Positions 16,223 through 24,700 of a stretch of 64,000 nucleotides of DNA are shown in pieces (position 1 is the stretch's first letter; each line of letters starts with the position of its first letter). The translations under genes and the position numbers were made by a program. The DNA is taken from NCBI GenBank assembly GCA_964512225.1, contig CAZEKB010000023.1:1-64000 (forward strand), written 5' to 3'. The notes under the pieces were generated by a model that was given only the letters and a program-made list of their open reading frames with translations, had not been told where the DNA came from and did not search any database. The stretch is from CAZEKB01 sp964512225. Lineage in GTDB: Bacteria > Myxococcota_A > UBA796 > UBA9615.

Positions 16223-16957
16223 GTGACCAGCTCCGACATCGACGGCAACCCCGCGCTCACCCTCGTCGTGCCCCTCCTGGACGAAGAGGGGAACGTCGAG
16301 TCCGTCGCCGAGGATCTCCTGTTCGCGTTCCGCACCGCCGACATCCCGCTCCGGCTCCTGCTCGTCGACAACGGCAGCAAGGACGGGACCCGCGCCAAGG
16401 TGCGGGTCCTCGAGGCGAACAACGACGAGGTCCGCGGCATCTACCTCGACGAGAACGCGGGGTACGGCGGCGGGATCCTCGCGGGCATGGCCGAGGCCGA
16501 CACCCCGCTGCTCGGCTGGATGTGGGGCGACGCGCAGATCGAGGCGGGCGACGTGGTCCGCGTGTACCGGCGCCTCCTCACCGACAAGGCCGACCTCGCC
16601 AAGGCCCGCCGCGTCCAGCGCGTCGACGGCTGGCAGCGCAGCATCGTGACCCGCGTCTACAACCTCGCGACCCTGTGGCTCTTCCACGTCCCCAGCGTCG
16701 ATACCAACGGCTGCCCCAAGATCTTCACCCGCGCCGCGTGGGAGGAGCTGGCCCCGAAGTCCACCGACTGGTTCCTCGACCCCGAGGTCATGATCGGCTA
16801 CGGCCGCAAGGGCCTGAAGCTGGCCGAGGTCGACGTCCTCGCGAAGCCGCGGACCAAGGGCGTCAGCAAGGTGGGCACCGGCACCGTCGCCGAGTTCATC
16901 GTCAACCTGCTGCGCGCCCGCGCCAAGGTGAACAAGGGCGAGGCGGACCTGCGGTGA
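16223..16957 (+). CDS. Glycosyltransferase family 2
   Basis: A 244-residue GT-A glycosyltransferase resembling the polyprenyl-phosphate sugar synthase branch of family 2. The N-terminal nucleotide-binding part has LVVPLLDEEGNVE and LLLVDNGSKDGT, then NAGYGGGILAGM. The donor acid motif appears as GWMWGDAQIE rather than the usual DADLQ. NGCPKIFTRAAW and FLDPEVMIGYGRKG follow. There are no C-terminal membrane helices, so it is a short form. GTG 16223 is used because the reading frame opens there and TATCAT precedes it. Its TGA overlaps the next GTG (GTGA), so it is translationally coupled to the cytidylyltransferase. Confidence 0.87.
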   Translation: MTSSDIDGNPALTLVVPLLDEEGNVESVAEDLLFAFRTADIPLRLLLVDNGSKDGTRAKVRVLEANNDEVRGIYLDENAGYGGGILAGMAEADTPLLGWMWGDAQIEAGDVVRVYRRLLTDKADLAKARRVQRVDGWQRSIVTRVYNLATLWLFHVPSVDTNGCPKIFTRAAWEELAPKSTDWFLDPEVMIGYGRKGLKLAEVDVLAKPRTKGVSKVGTGTVAEFIVNLLRARAKVNKGEADLR

Positions 16958-17748
16958 GCGATCCGCGCGTCGTCATCCTCTGCGGCGGGCAGGGGACGCG
17001 CCTCCGCGAGGAGACCGAGTACCGCCCCAAGCCCATGGTCAGCGTCGGCGGGCGGCCCCTGCTGTGGCACATCATGCGGATCTTCGCCCACCAGGGCCTG
17101 GACAGCTTCGTGCTGTGCCTGGGCTACAAGGGCGAGATGATTCGGGATTACTTCCTGAACTACCGCGAGCAGACCGCCGACGTCACCGTCAAGTTCGGCC
17201 GCGACGGTCGCAACAACGACCTCACCTTCCACGCCCCCCACGACATCGAGGGCTGGGAGGTCACCCTCGCGGACACCGGGGCCCTCACCCAGACCGGCGG
17301 CCGCATCCACCGCGTGCGCGACTACCTCGGCGACGGCCCCTTCCTCATGACCTACGGCGACGGCGTCGCCGACATCGACATCCAGGCGCTGCTCGCCCAC
17401 CACCGGGCCTCGGGCAAGCTCGCCACCGTCACCGGCTTCCGCCCCCTGTCGCGCTTCGGGGTCATGGAGCGGGACGGCGACGGCAACGCGGTGGGGTTCC
17501 GGGAGAAGCCCCGGATGAAGGACTGGATCTCCGGCGGCTTCTTCGTCCTGGAGCGCGGGGTCCTCGACTACCTCGACGACGAGTGCGTCTTCGAGCGCGA
17601 GCCCCTGAGCCGCCTCGCCGCCGACGGGCAGCTCGCCGTGTACACCCACGAGGGCTACTGGCAGTCGATCGACACCTACCGCGAGTACCTCGACATGAAC
17701 CGCCGGTGGGACGCCGGCGACCGGCCGTGGGCGGTGTGGGAGCGATGA
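16954..17748 (+). CDS. rfbF: Glucose-1-phosphate cytidylyltransferase
   Basis: A 264-residue enzyme that makes CDP-glucose from CTP and glucose 1-phosphate, the entry step to CDP-linked (di)deoxysugars. The signature loop is LCGGQGTRLREET, followed by RPKPMVSVGGRPLLWHIM. The product-binding acid is in MTYGDGVADID, and the C-terminal EGYWQSIDTYREY matches the family. Length is normal (about 257). It starts at GTG 16954 overlapping the GT2 stop and ends overlapping the dehydratase start (ATGA). Two consecutive 4-nt overlaps suggest tightly coupled expression. The later genes of a complete CDP-abequose or CDP-tyvelose pathway are not in this window. Confidence 0.93.
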   Translation: MSDPRVVILCGGQGTRLREETEYRPKPMVSVGGRPLLWHIMRIFAHQGLDSFVLCLGYKGEMIRDYFLNYREQTADVTVKFGRDGRNNDLTFHAPHDIEGWEVTLADTGALTQTGGRIHRVRDYLGDGPFLMTYGDGVADIDIQALLAHHRASGKLATVTGFRPLSRFGVMERDGDGNAVGFREKPRMKDWISGGFFVLERGVLDYLDDECVFEREPLSRLAADGQLAVYTHEGYWQSIDTYREYLDMNRRWDAGDRPWAVWER

Positions 17749-18728
17749 GCTTCTGGGGCGGACGCTCGGTCCTCGTCACCGGCGCGAGCGGCCTCCTGGG
17801 CGGCGCCCTCGTGCCCGCGCTCCTCGATCGGGGCGCCCGCGTCTCCGTGCTGCTGCGCGACGACGTGCCCGACTGTCGCCTCGTGCGATCGGGGGACATC
17901 GACCGCGTCATCCGCGTCCGGGGAGACATCACCCGCGTCGAGGAGGTCGAGCGCGGCCTCGCCGAGCGCGAGGTCCAGGTCCTCTTCCACCTCGCCGCCC
18001 AGGCCATCGTGGGCACCGCCCGTCGGTCGCCCTGGCAGACCTTCGAGTCCAACGTCCGCGGCACGTGGAACGTCCTCGAGGCGGCCCGCCGGGTCGGGAC
18101 CTGCCGCAGCATCGTCGTGGCGAGCTCGGACAAGGCCTACGGCCCCAGCGACGACCTGCCGTACCGCGAGACGCACCCCCTCGCGGCCGTCGGCCCCTAC
18201 GACGCCAGCAAGGCCATGACCGACATCGCCGCGCAGTCCTACGCCGCGACGTACGACCTCCCGCTGACCATCGTGCGCGCGGGCAACCTCTACGGCCCCG
18301 GCGACCTGCACTGGAACCGGCTCATCCCCGAGATGATCCGCGCCCGGCTGAGCGGGGAGACGCCGGTGCTCCGCTCGAGCGGCCACGCCACCCGCGACTG
18401 GCTCTTCGTGGACGACGCCGTGGACGCCTACGTGCGCCTCGCCGAGCGCTCCGGCGACGCGGACGTCCGGGGCCAGGCCTTCAACGTCGCCCCCGGGGAG
18501 CCCGCGTCGGTGCTCGCCGTCTGCCGGGCGATCGACGACGCCCTCGGCATCCACGAGCCGCCCCACGACGTCCGGGGCACCGCCGAAGCAGACGGCGAGA
18601 TCCCCGACCAGTCCCTCGATCCGAGCAAAGCCGAGCGGCTCCTGGGGTGGCGCGCCGCGACGGACCTGCAGGCGGGCATCGCCGCCACCGTCGACTGGTA
18701 TCGGGCGCTGCTGACCCCGACGCCGTAG
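17745..18728 (+). CDS. NAD-dependent epimerase/dehydratase, probable CDP-glucose 4,6-dehydratase
   Basis: A 327-residue extended SDR enzyme. The NAD-binding motif is VTGASGLLGG (11-20). The catalytic Y152-x3-K156 is in GPYDASKAM, and the active-site region is ASSDKAYG. TRDWLFVDDAVDAY is the typical sugar-dehydratase segment. Position directly after rfbF makes CDP-glucose 4,6-dehydratase (RfbG) the likeliest role, producing CDP-4-keto-6-deoxyglucose; a related epimerase is the alternative. At 327 residues it is somewhat shorter than typical RfbG (about 355). The stop codon abuts the stop codon of the convergent rnhB gene with no intervening base. Confidence 0.85.
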   Translation: MSFWGGRSVLVTGASGLLGGALVPALLDRGARVSVLLRDDVPDCRLVRSGDIDRVIRVRGDITRVEEVERGLAEREVQVLFHLAAQAIVGTARRSPWQTFESNVRGTWNVLEAARRVGTCRSIVVASSDKAYGPSDDLPYRETHPLAAVGPYDASKAMTDIAAQSYAATYDLPLTIVRAGNLYGPGDLHWNRLIPEMIRARLSGETPVLRSSGHATRDWLFVDDAVDAYVRLAERSGDADVRGQAFNVAPGEPASVLAVCRAIDDALGIHEPPHDVRGTAEADGEIPDQSLDPSKAERLLGWRAATDLQAGIAATVDWYRALLTPTP

Positions 18729-19394
18729 TCAGAACAAGCTGCCTTGCGCCTCCGCGGCTACGATCCGTCGGGCCGTCTCCCACTTGGTGCGCACGCACGC
18801 CGGCCACGCCCGGTTCTCCGCCCACCGCTTCTTCAGGAACGCCACGGTGTGCGGGTCGCCCGGGTAGCCGGACCCCAGGGGCTCCCCTTCGAACGCCTCG
18901 ATGCGGCGCAGCTCCGCGTCCCGGTGGACCTTCGCGAAGATCGACGCCGCCGAGCAGCACGGGTGGGTGTCGTCGGCGCCGTTCTCGGCCACGATCACCA
19001 TCCCCCACACCCCGCGCGCGCTCAGCCGGATCGTGATGTCTTCGACGTACCCGGGGATCTGCTTCGGCGGGACCGGCGCGTCGAGCACCAGGATGTCCGG
19101 CCGCAGCTCCACCGCGAGGTCGACGATCACCTCCTTGCCGAGCACGTTCAGCGACTTGCTGTCCAGGATGGCGGGGGACAGCTCGACCACCCGGTGCGCG
19201 AGGATCGTCTCCGACATCGCGAGCGCCTCGTCGCGCAGCCTGACGCGCTTGTCCGCCGGGACCTTCTTGCTGTCCCGGAACCCGGCCGTGCGGAGCCGCT
19301 TCTCGCGGGTCGCGTCCACGAGGCAGGCCCCGAAGACCATCGGCCCCAGGACGCAGCCGCGCCCCGCTTCGTCGATCCCCAACCGTGTCGCCAT
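18729..19394 (-). CDS. rnhB: Ribonuclease HII
   Basis: A 221-residue cytoplasmic endonuclease that removes RNA from RNA/DNA hybrids and single ribonucleotides. Catalytic D8 and E9 are in GIDEAGRG, followed by GPMVFGACLVD and RDSKKVPADKR. Further acidic active-site positions lie in ILVLDAPV. The family-defining AASIFAKVHRD and GSGYPGDPHT are present. Length is normal. ATG 19394 is the only start that gives the conserved N-terminus, and TACCCT lies 6 nt upstream. The larger open frame upstream is antisense to the metallopeptidase gene. Confidence 0.95.
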   Translation of the reverse strand: MATRLGIDEAGRGCVLGPMVFGACLVDATREKRLRTAGFRDSKKVPADKRVRLRDEALAMSETILAHRVVELSPAILDSKSLNVLGKEVIVDLAVELRPDILVLDAPVPPKQIPGYVEDITIRLSARGVWGMVIVAENGADDTHPCCSAASIFAKVHRDAELRRIEAFEGEPLGSGYPGDPHTVAFLKKRWAENRAWPACVRTKWETARRIVAAEAQGSLF

Positions 19395-19400
19395 GGGCGA

Positions 19401-19406
19401 AGGGTA
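19401..19406 (-). promoter_or_regulatory. Candidate leaderless -10 element (TACCCT)
   Basis: On the minus strand TACCCT lies 6 nt before the rnhB ATG with no Shine-Dalgarno sequence. Confidence 0.4.
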
Positions 19407-19448
19407 GCGGCGCGCGGTAGAACCGGGGGCCCCGCCGGGAGGTTCTTC

Positions 19449-21776
19449 ATGTCCGTTCGCGCCGTCCTCGCCCTCGCCGCCGTCGCCGTCCTCGCCGCGT
19501 GCCCCCCCGAGCCCGCCCCGACCGACGACGACGACGCCGCCCTCGACGACGACGACATGTACGAGGAGCTCGGCATCCCCGACGACCGGGGCATGGCCGT
19601 CCCGTTCCTCGGGGAGGAGCCGACCCTCTCCGTATTCCCCGCGCGCCCCCACTCCGAGATGGAGGTCGCGATGGTCCTGGACCTCGAAGGCGCCGTCTCC
19701 GCGACGCTCGACGTCTCCGGCCCCGGCTGCGGCGGCTTCCGCCCCCTGTCCGGCGAGCTCCCCCTCGAGCAGACCGCCCTCGCGGGCGCCCAGGGGGAGT
19801 GCTTCTTCAGCGCGCTCATCACCACGCCCGACGAGGACCTGATCGAGGAGGCGCGGTTCGTCGTCCAGCCCCTCGAACCGGACGTGCCCGACGTGGGCGT
19901 CGTGGGCGGCATCCTCCGGTACGACGCGTTCCCCGAGCCCTCCCCGGACGCGCCCCCCCTGACCACCCTGACCGTGCCCGAGCTCGTCGACGTGCGGGAG
20001 CCCGTGGTGGTGAGCTTCGACCGCGACGAGGCCGCCGACGCCCGCGGGGTGCTGGTCGCCGTCGACGGATACGACGCCTGGTGGTACCTGCCCATCGAGG
20101 ACCCGACCCTCTGGGACGCCTCCGTCGAGCTCGAGCTCGATCCCGAGCTGCTGAATCGCCTCGGCGAGCGCCTGAACGTCCAGATCCAGGTCGCCCTCCT
20201 CGTGGGCGTCGGCAGCCTCGTGACCCCGCCGCTGTCGCGCGCGCTGTCCGTCGGCGGGGTCCCGGGCGAGGTCGGGGTCGTCGTCGAGTGGGGCACGAAC
20301 GCGGACATCGACCTGGTGGTGATCGGCCCCGACGGCGAGCGCGTCAGCATCGCCGGGAGCAACGGCCCGGGGACGCACAGCGGCGACCAGGGCTGCACCG
20401 GGTCCGCCCCCTACACCGAGACGATCTCCTGGGCCCCCGGGGTCTCGCTGCCCGGCGTCTACGACGTCGAGGTGCAGGTCACGAACGACTGCGACTACTT
20501 CTTCACCCCGGTCACCCTGTCGATGGTCTTCTGCGGGGCGGGCTCGCCCACCGTCGAGCAGCTCGAGCTCGGCGTGACGGGGGGGATCCATCGGACCTCC
20601 TTCACCAGCGACTGCGAGGCCACCGTGAGCGGACGGGTGCGCTACCAGGACTTCCCGGTCACGACCGGGGGGTGGGGCGCGAGCAACATGCTCCCCGCGC
20701 GGAACGTGGACGTGGAGGCCGTGCGGGGGACGGACGGCGCGGTCCTGGGGCGGGCCACGACCGACGCGGCGGGCGACTACCGCATCGACTTCTTCAACGG
20801 CGGCGACCCCGCCTACACCGTGCGCGTCGTGGCCGAGCACGTGGGCCCCACCGTGTCCCAGCGCGTCCAGACCAACGCGGGGAGCCTGTGGGTGTGGAAC
20901 TCCGTCGATACCTTCGACAGCTCCGCGAACCCGGTCGAGACGGACGTCGACTTCGAGATCCTGGGCGTCGATGGAGCCGCCGTCCTGAACATCTTCGACC
21001 AGGGCGTCACCCTCGCCGCCTACGCCCGCACCCTCTCCGGGCGACGGCCGTCGGACTCCACGTGGCACTGGACGTCGGGGCAGCTGGCCAACCACCTCAA
21101 CGGGTTCGGCGGCGGCGGCTCCCACTACACCCGCGACAGCAACCTGTGGATCCGCGGCGCGTCGACCCAGGGCGAGATCAACAACGGCATCCCCAACAAC
21201 ACGGACGAGTGGGACGACACGGTGATGGCCCACGAGTACGGGCACTTCGTCGAGGACGACTACTCCATCGGGGACAGCCCCGGCGGCCAGCACTTCATCA
21301 ACGGGTACTCCGACCCTCGCCTGGCGTGGAGCGAAGGCTTCGCCACCTGGTTCGGTCAGGCCGCGCTGGGCAGCCCGTGGTACCTCGACCGCGCCGGGAA
21401 CGTGTGGTCGGTCCGCTACAACGCCGAGTCGGGCGGGGGCATGCCGCTGGGCAACAGCCCCGCGCAGCTGTCGGGTCAGGTGTGCGAGGCGGTCGTGACG
21501 ATGATCCTGTGGGACCTCTTCGATACGACGAACGAGGTGTTCGACTCACTCCAGGGGCAGACGGCGGGCATCTGGGCGTCGTTCGGCACGTACCTGCCGG
21601 GCGCGAACTTCGCGGACCGCGGCGTGGCGGGTCGCGACCTCGTGGACTTCGTGGACGGCCTGCGCTGCCTCGGCGCGATCGCCGACGGGACGGTCCTGGA
21701 CGGCCTCACGGGCAACGTCCAGACCCGGCACCAGATGTCCTACGACTGGCCGGTGCTCGCCTCCTGCGTGCCCTGA
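19449..21776 (+). CDS. Zinc metallopeptidase lipoprotein with poly-Asp tether
   Basis: A 775-residue predicted lipoprotein. The Shine-Dalgarno GGGAGG lies about 8 nt before the ATG. The lipobox is VLAACPPE (C18), followed by two Asp4 blocks. The middle contains beta-sandwich-like segments, including one with GTNADIDLVVIGPDG that resembles bacterial pre-peptidase or carbohydrate-recognition modules. The catalytic domain has the zinc motif HEYGHFVE (H595, E596, H599) and a downstream WSEGFATWFGQA whose Glu (about 629) is the probable third ligand, giving an HExxH-x29-E gluzincin-like arrangement. The substrate is unknown; an extracellular peptidase is likely. The last 37 bp overlap the convergent membrane-protein gene. 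Confidence 0.82.
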   Translation: MSVRAVLALAAVAVLAACPPEPAPTDDDDAALDDDDMYEELGIPDDRGMAVPFLGEEPTLSVFPARPHSEMEVAMVLDLEGAVSATLDVSGPGCGGFRPLSGELPLEQTALAGAQGECFFSALITTPDEDLIEEARFVVQPLEPDVPDVGVVGGILRYDAFPEPSPDAPPLTTLTVPELVDVREPVVVSFDRDEAADARGVLVAVDGYDAWWYLPIEDPTLWDASVELELDPELLNRLGERLNVQIQVALLVGVGSLVTPPLSRALSVGGVPGEVGVVVEWGTNADIDLVVIGPDGERVSIAGSNGPGTHSGDQGCTGSAPYTETISWAPGVSLPGVYDVEVQVTNDCDYFFTPVTLSMVFCGAGSPTVEQLELGVTGGIHRTSFTSDCEATVSGRVRYQDFPVTTGGWGASNMLPARNVDVEAVRGTDGAVLGRATTDAAGDYRIDFFNGGDPAYTVRVVAEHVGPTVSQRVQTNAGSLWVWNSVDTFDSSANPVETDVDFEILGVDGAAVLNIFDQGVTLAAYARTLSGRRPSDSTWHWTSGQLANHLNGFGGGGSHYTRDSNLWIRGASTQGEINNGIPNNTDEWDDTVMAHEYGHFVEDDYSIGDSPGGQHFINGYSDPRLAWSEGFATWFGQAALGSPWYLDRAGNVWSVRYNAESGGGMPLGNSPAQLSGQVCEAVVTMILWDLFDTTNEVFDSLQGQTAGIWASFGTYLPGANFADRGVAGRDLVDFVDGLRCLGAIADGTVLDGLTGNVQTRHQMSYDWPVLASCVP

Positions 21777-24700
21777 GGCGCGGCCGCGCCGGGCGGCGAC
21801 GGCGGCTTCGGCGACTCCGGCCAGCTCCAGATGCCGCCCGACCGGAACTGCTCCCAGCCCCAGCGGAGCCACCGCAGCAGGCGTGAGGCCAGCCACAGCG
21901 CCCACAGCAGCATCGCCACGCGCCACACCCAGATCGGCAGCCACAGGACGCCCGGCCGGGGGAGCTCCCCGCCGCTGGTGTCCGTGAACCACTGCAGGAC
22001 GTTGCCCCAGCTCCCGCCCCCGGCGACCCCGAGGTCGGGCTGCAGCACGAGGCCCGCGTAGACCCCGGCGTAGAGCACGCCGAGGGCGCCGATCGTGAGG
22101 CCGAGGATCACGAGCTGCCCGAGGTCGTGCAGCGCCCACTCGTCGGGCTTGCGACGCCCGCGCAGGGAGAGCGCGATGAGCCAGAGCACGAGCACGCTCG
22201 ACGCCGCGGGCGGCACCTGGGTGAGTCCGAGCCCGAGGAGGAACCAGTCCACGCCCGAGAGCGGGGTCGGCGCGTAGCGAGCGAGCAGGAACGCGATCAG
22301 GAACAGCAGCAGGATGTACTGCCACACCGTCACGACGGGCCCCCAGGCCGGCCCCCAGGTCCACAGCACCCAGCGGTGATCGGGCAGCGTCCACTGGATC
22401 TGGACGTTCGCGGCGTCCTGGCCGATGTCCACGGGCGGCGCGGACTGCACGAACCCCGACGCCACCGGCAGGCCCCACTCCACGTACAGCTCGGTGGCCC
22501 CCGGCTCGATCGCGAATACGAGCCGGTCCCCCTCGGGCTGCGCCGGGTGGTCCCGGCCGTTGAGCCGGAACGTGCGGAGCATCGCCCCCGGCGGCAGCGT
22601 CAGCGACTGCTCTCCGCCCTGGCTCGAGCGCAGCGACACCGTGATGTTCGCCTCCTGGAGGCGACGCCCCGACGTCAGGTTCATGAGGACGGTGTCGACG
22701 GTGGTCGTGGCGCCCTCGGCGGGGGTCGGGCGCGCCAGGCCCAGCGTCAGCGTCTCCCCGGGCCACGGCTGCCACCGGGGCAGCCATCGCCCCTCGGCGA
22801 GGTGCCGCGTGGGCGCCAGCCCTTCGGCGGCGCACGACCAGATCGGGGAGCAGTCGAGGCTCCAGACCTCGGTCCAGGGGCGGTCGGTCGGCGCCGTGAG
22901 CTCGAGGCGCTCGGTCTCGGCGAGCGTCGAGTCCCAGGCCCGCGCGGTCTCCCCGGGCTCCAGGGCCACGACGGCGACGTCGCCCTCCTGGACGATCCCC
23001 GGCGTCGTCACGGACTCGCCCGGCAGCAGCGGGACGCGCAGCAACACCGCCCGGTTCCCTCCGCCGAGGCGCAGCACCTGGTTGTGGACGAGCCACGGGA
23101 CGCCCAGGTCGAGCTCGCGATGGATCTGCAGCCACGGCGGCAGCTCGGCGTTCTCTTCCGCCGACGTCCCTTCGAGGGCGTCGTCCAGGGGGCGGCTCCG
23201 CGACAGCTGCACGGCGCCCGGGGGCGCGGCGTCGGGCCGGTGGCCGGCGAGCGTCCAGCCGTCGCCCTTCCAGGTGAGCACGCGCGGCGGCGCCGGGAAC
23301 TGCAGGGCCACCTCGTCGCGGGCGGGGCCCGACAGCTCGATGCGGTGGACGCCCGCGGGCACGCGCATCACCAGGAACCCCGAGGCGTCGCGGTGGAGCG
23401 CCACCACGTCTCGTCCGTCGAGGCGGACGCGCGCCGGGGCCCACGCCGAGTCGGGACCGGGCAGCCGCCACGGCGCCAGGGCCGCGGCGTGCACGTCGGC
23501 CACGAGGGTGAGCCCGGCCGCGTCGGCGCGCAGCTCCAGCTCGGCGCTCTGCACGCAGTTCGGCTCGCAGGCGGGCCGCTTCACGAGGTGGTCGCGGAGC
23601 TCGGCGAGGAGCTCGGGGGAGGGGGCCTGCGCCGCGGCGACCCCGGGCAGGGCGGGGAGCGCGAGGGCGAGCAGCAGGACCAGCGGTCCCATCCTCGGCA
23701 GCGTGCCGTGGGAGATCGTCAGCTCGTCCTCGTCGGTGTCGGTCTCGGGGTCGTCGCCGCCGTCGGGGTCGTCGTCGCCGTCGGGGTCGTCGTCGCCGTC
23801 GGGGTCGTCGTCGCCGTCGGGATCGGGCTCCGGCTCGGGTCCCGGCTCCGGCTCGGGCTCGTCGTCCGGCTCGTCGTCCGGCTCCGGGTCGGGGGGCACG
23901 GTCCCCGTGCGACGCGGGTCGCCCAGGAGGAGCAGGAGGAGGATCGCTCCCGCCACCCGGGCGAGCCCCAGGGCGCCGTTCGTCCCGGGCCCCAGCAGCG
24001 TGAGGCGGATCGTGTGATCGGCCGACACCGGCCCGTTCCAACGGAGCTCGTGCCGCTCCCAGACCCACCGCGGCAGCCCCGGCCCCGTCTGCACGACGGC
24101 CTGGGGATCGAGCCGCGCCGCGCGCTTGCCCCAGCCGATCGAGCTCTCGGAGTACCCGTAGCTCGCCCCCGCCTTTCCGGGCGGCGGGCTCTTCGGCCTC
24201 TGCTTCTTGTAGGCGTCGACGTTGGCCTGGATCACCTTCTGCTCGTGCTGCAGGTCCTCCTCGGCGACCTGGCTCATCACGTCGCCGCCCGCGTCGCCCA
24301 GGGTGTAGTCGTAGCTGTTCATGGCGCCCGCGCCGTCGCGGTCGAGCTGCGGGAAGAACGCCGCGCGGCTCGCCTCCCACGAGAACACGACGACGTTGAC
24401 CGCGAGGCTGAACACCACGGCCCAGCGGACCCAGTGGACGAGCCTCCCGAACGGGCCCGCGGGGAGGACGCGCAGCAGGCCGAGCAGGGCGAGCAGCGTG
24501 ATCCAGGCGAACTTCGGGGCGTCCGGCTCCTGCCAGGACAAGGCGAGAACGACCAGCGCGATCGCCCCCCAGCCGCGGGACGTGAGGCGGCCCACCGCGA
24601 GGGCGATCAGCAGCACGAGGAAGAGGTCCATCAGCGTCCATCGCTCGAGCCAGGACCGGGACGCTTCGTCGACCCCGCTCGCCGCGAGCAGGCGCCAGCC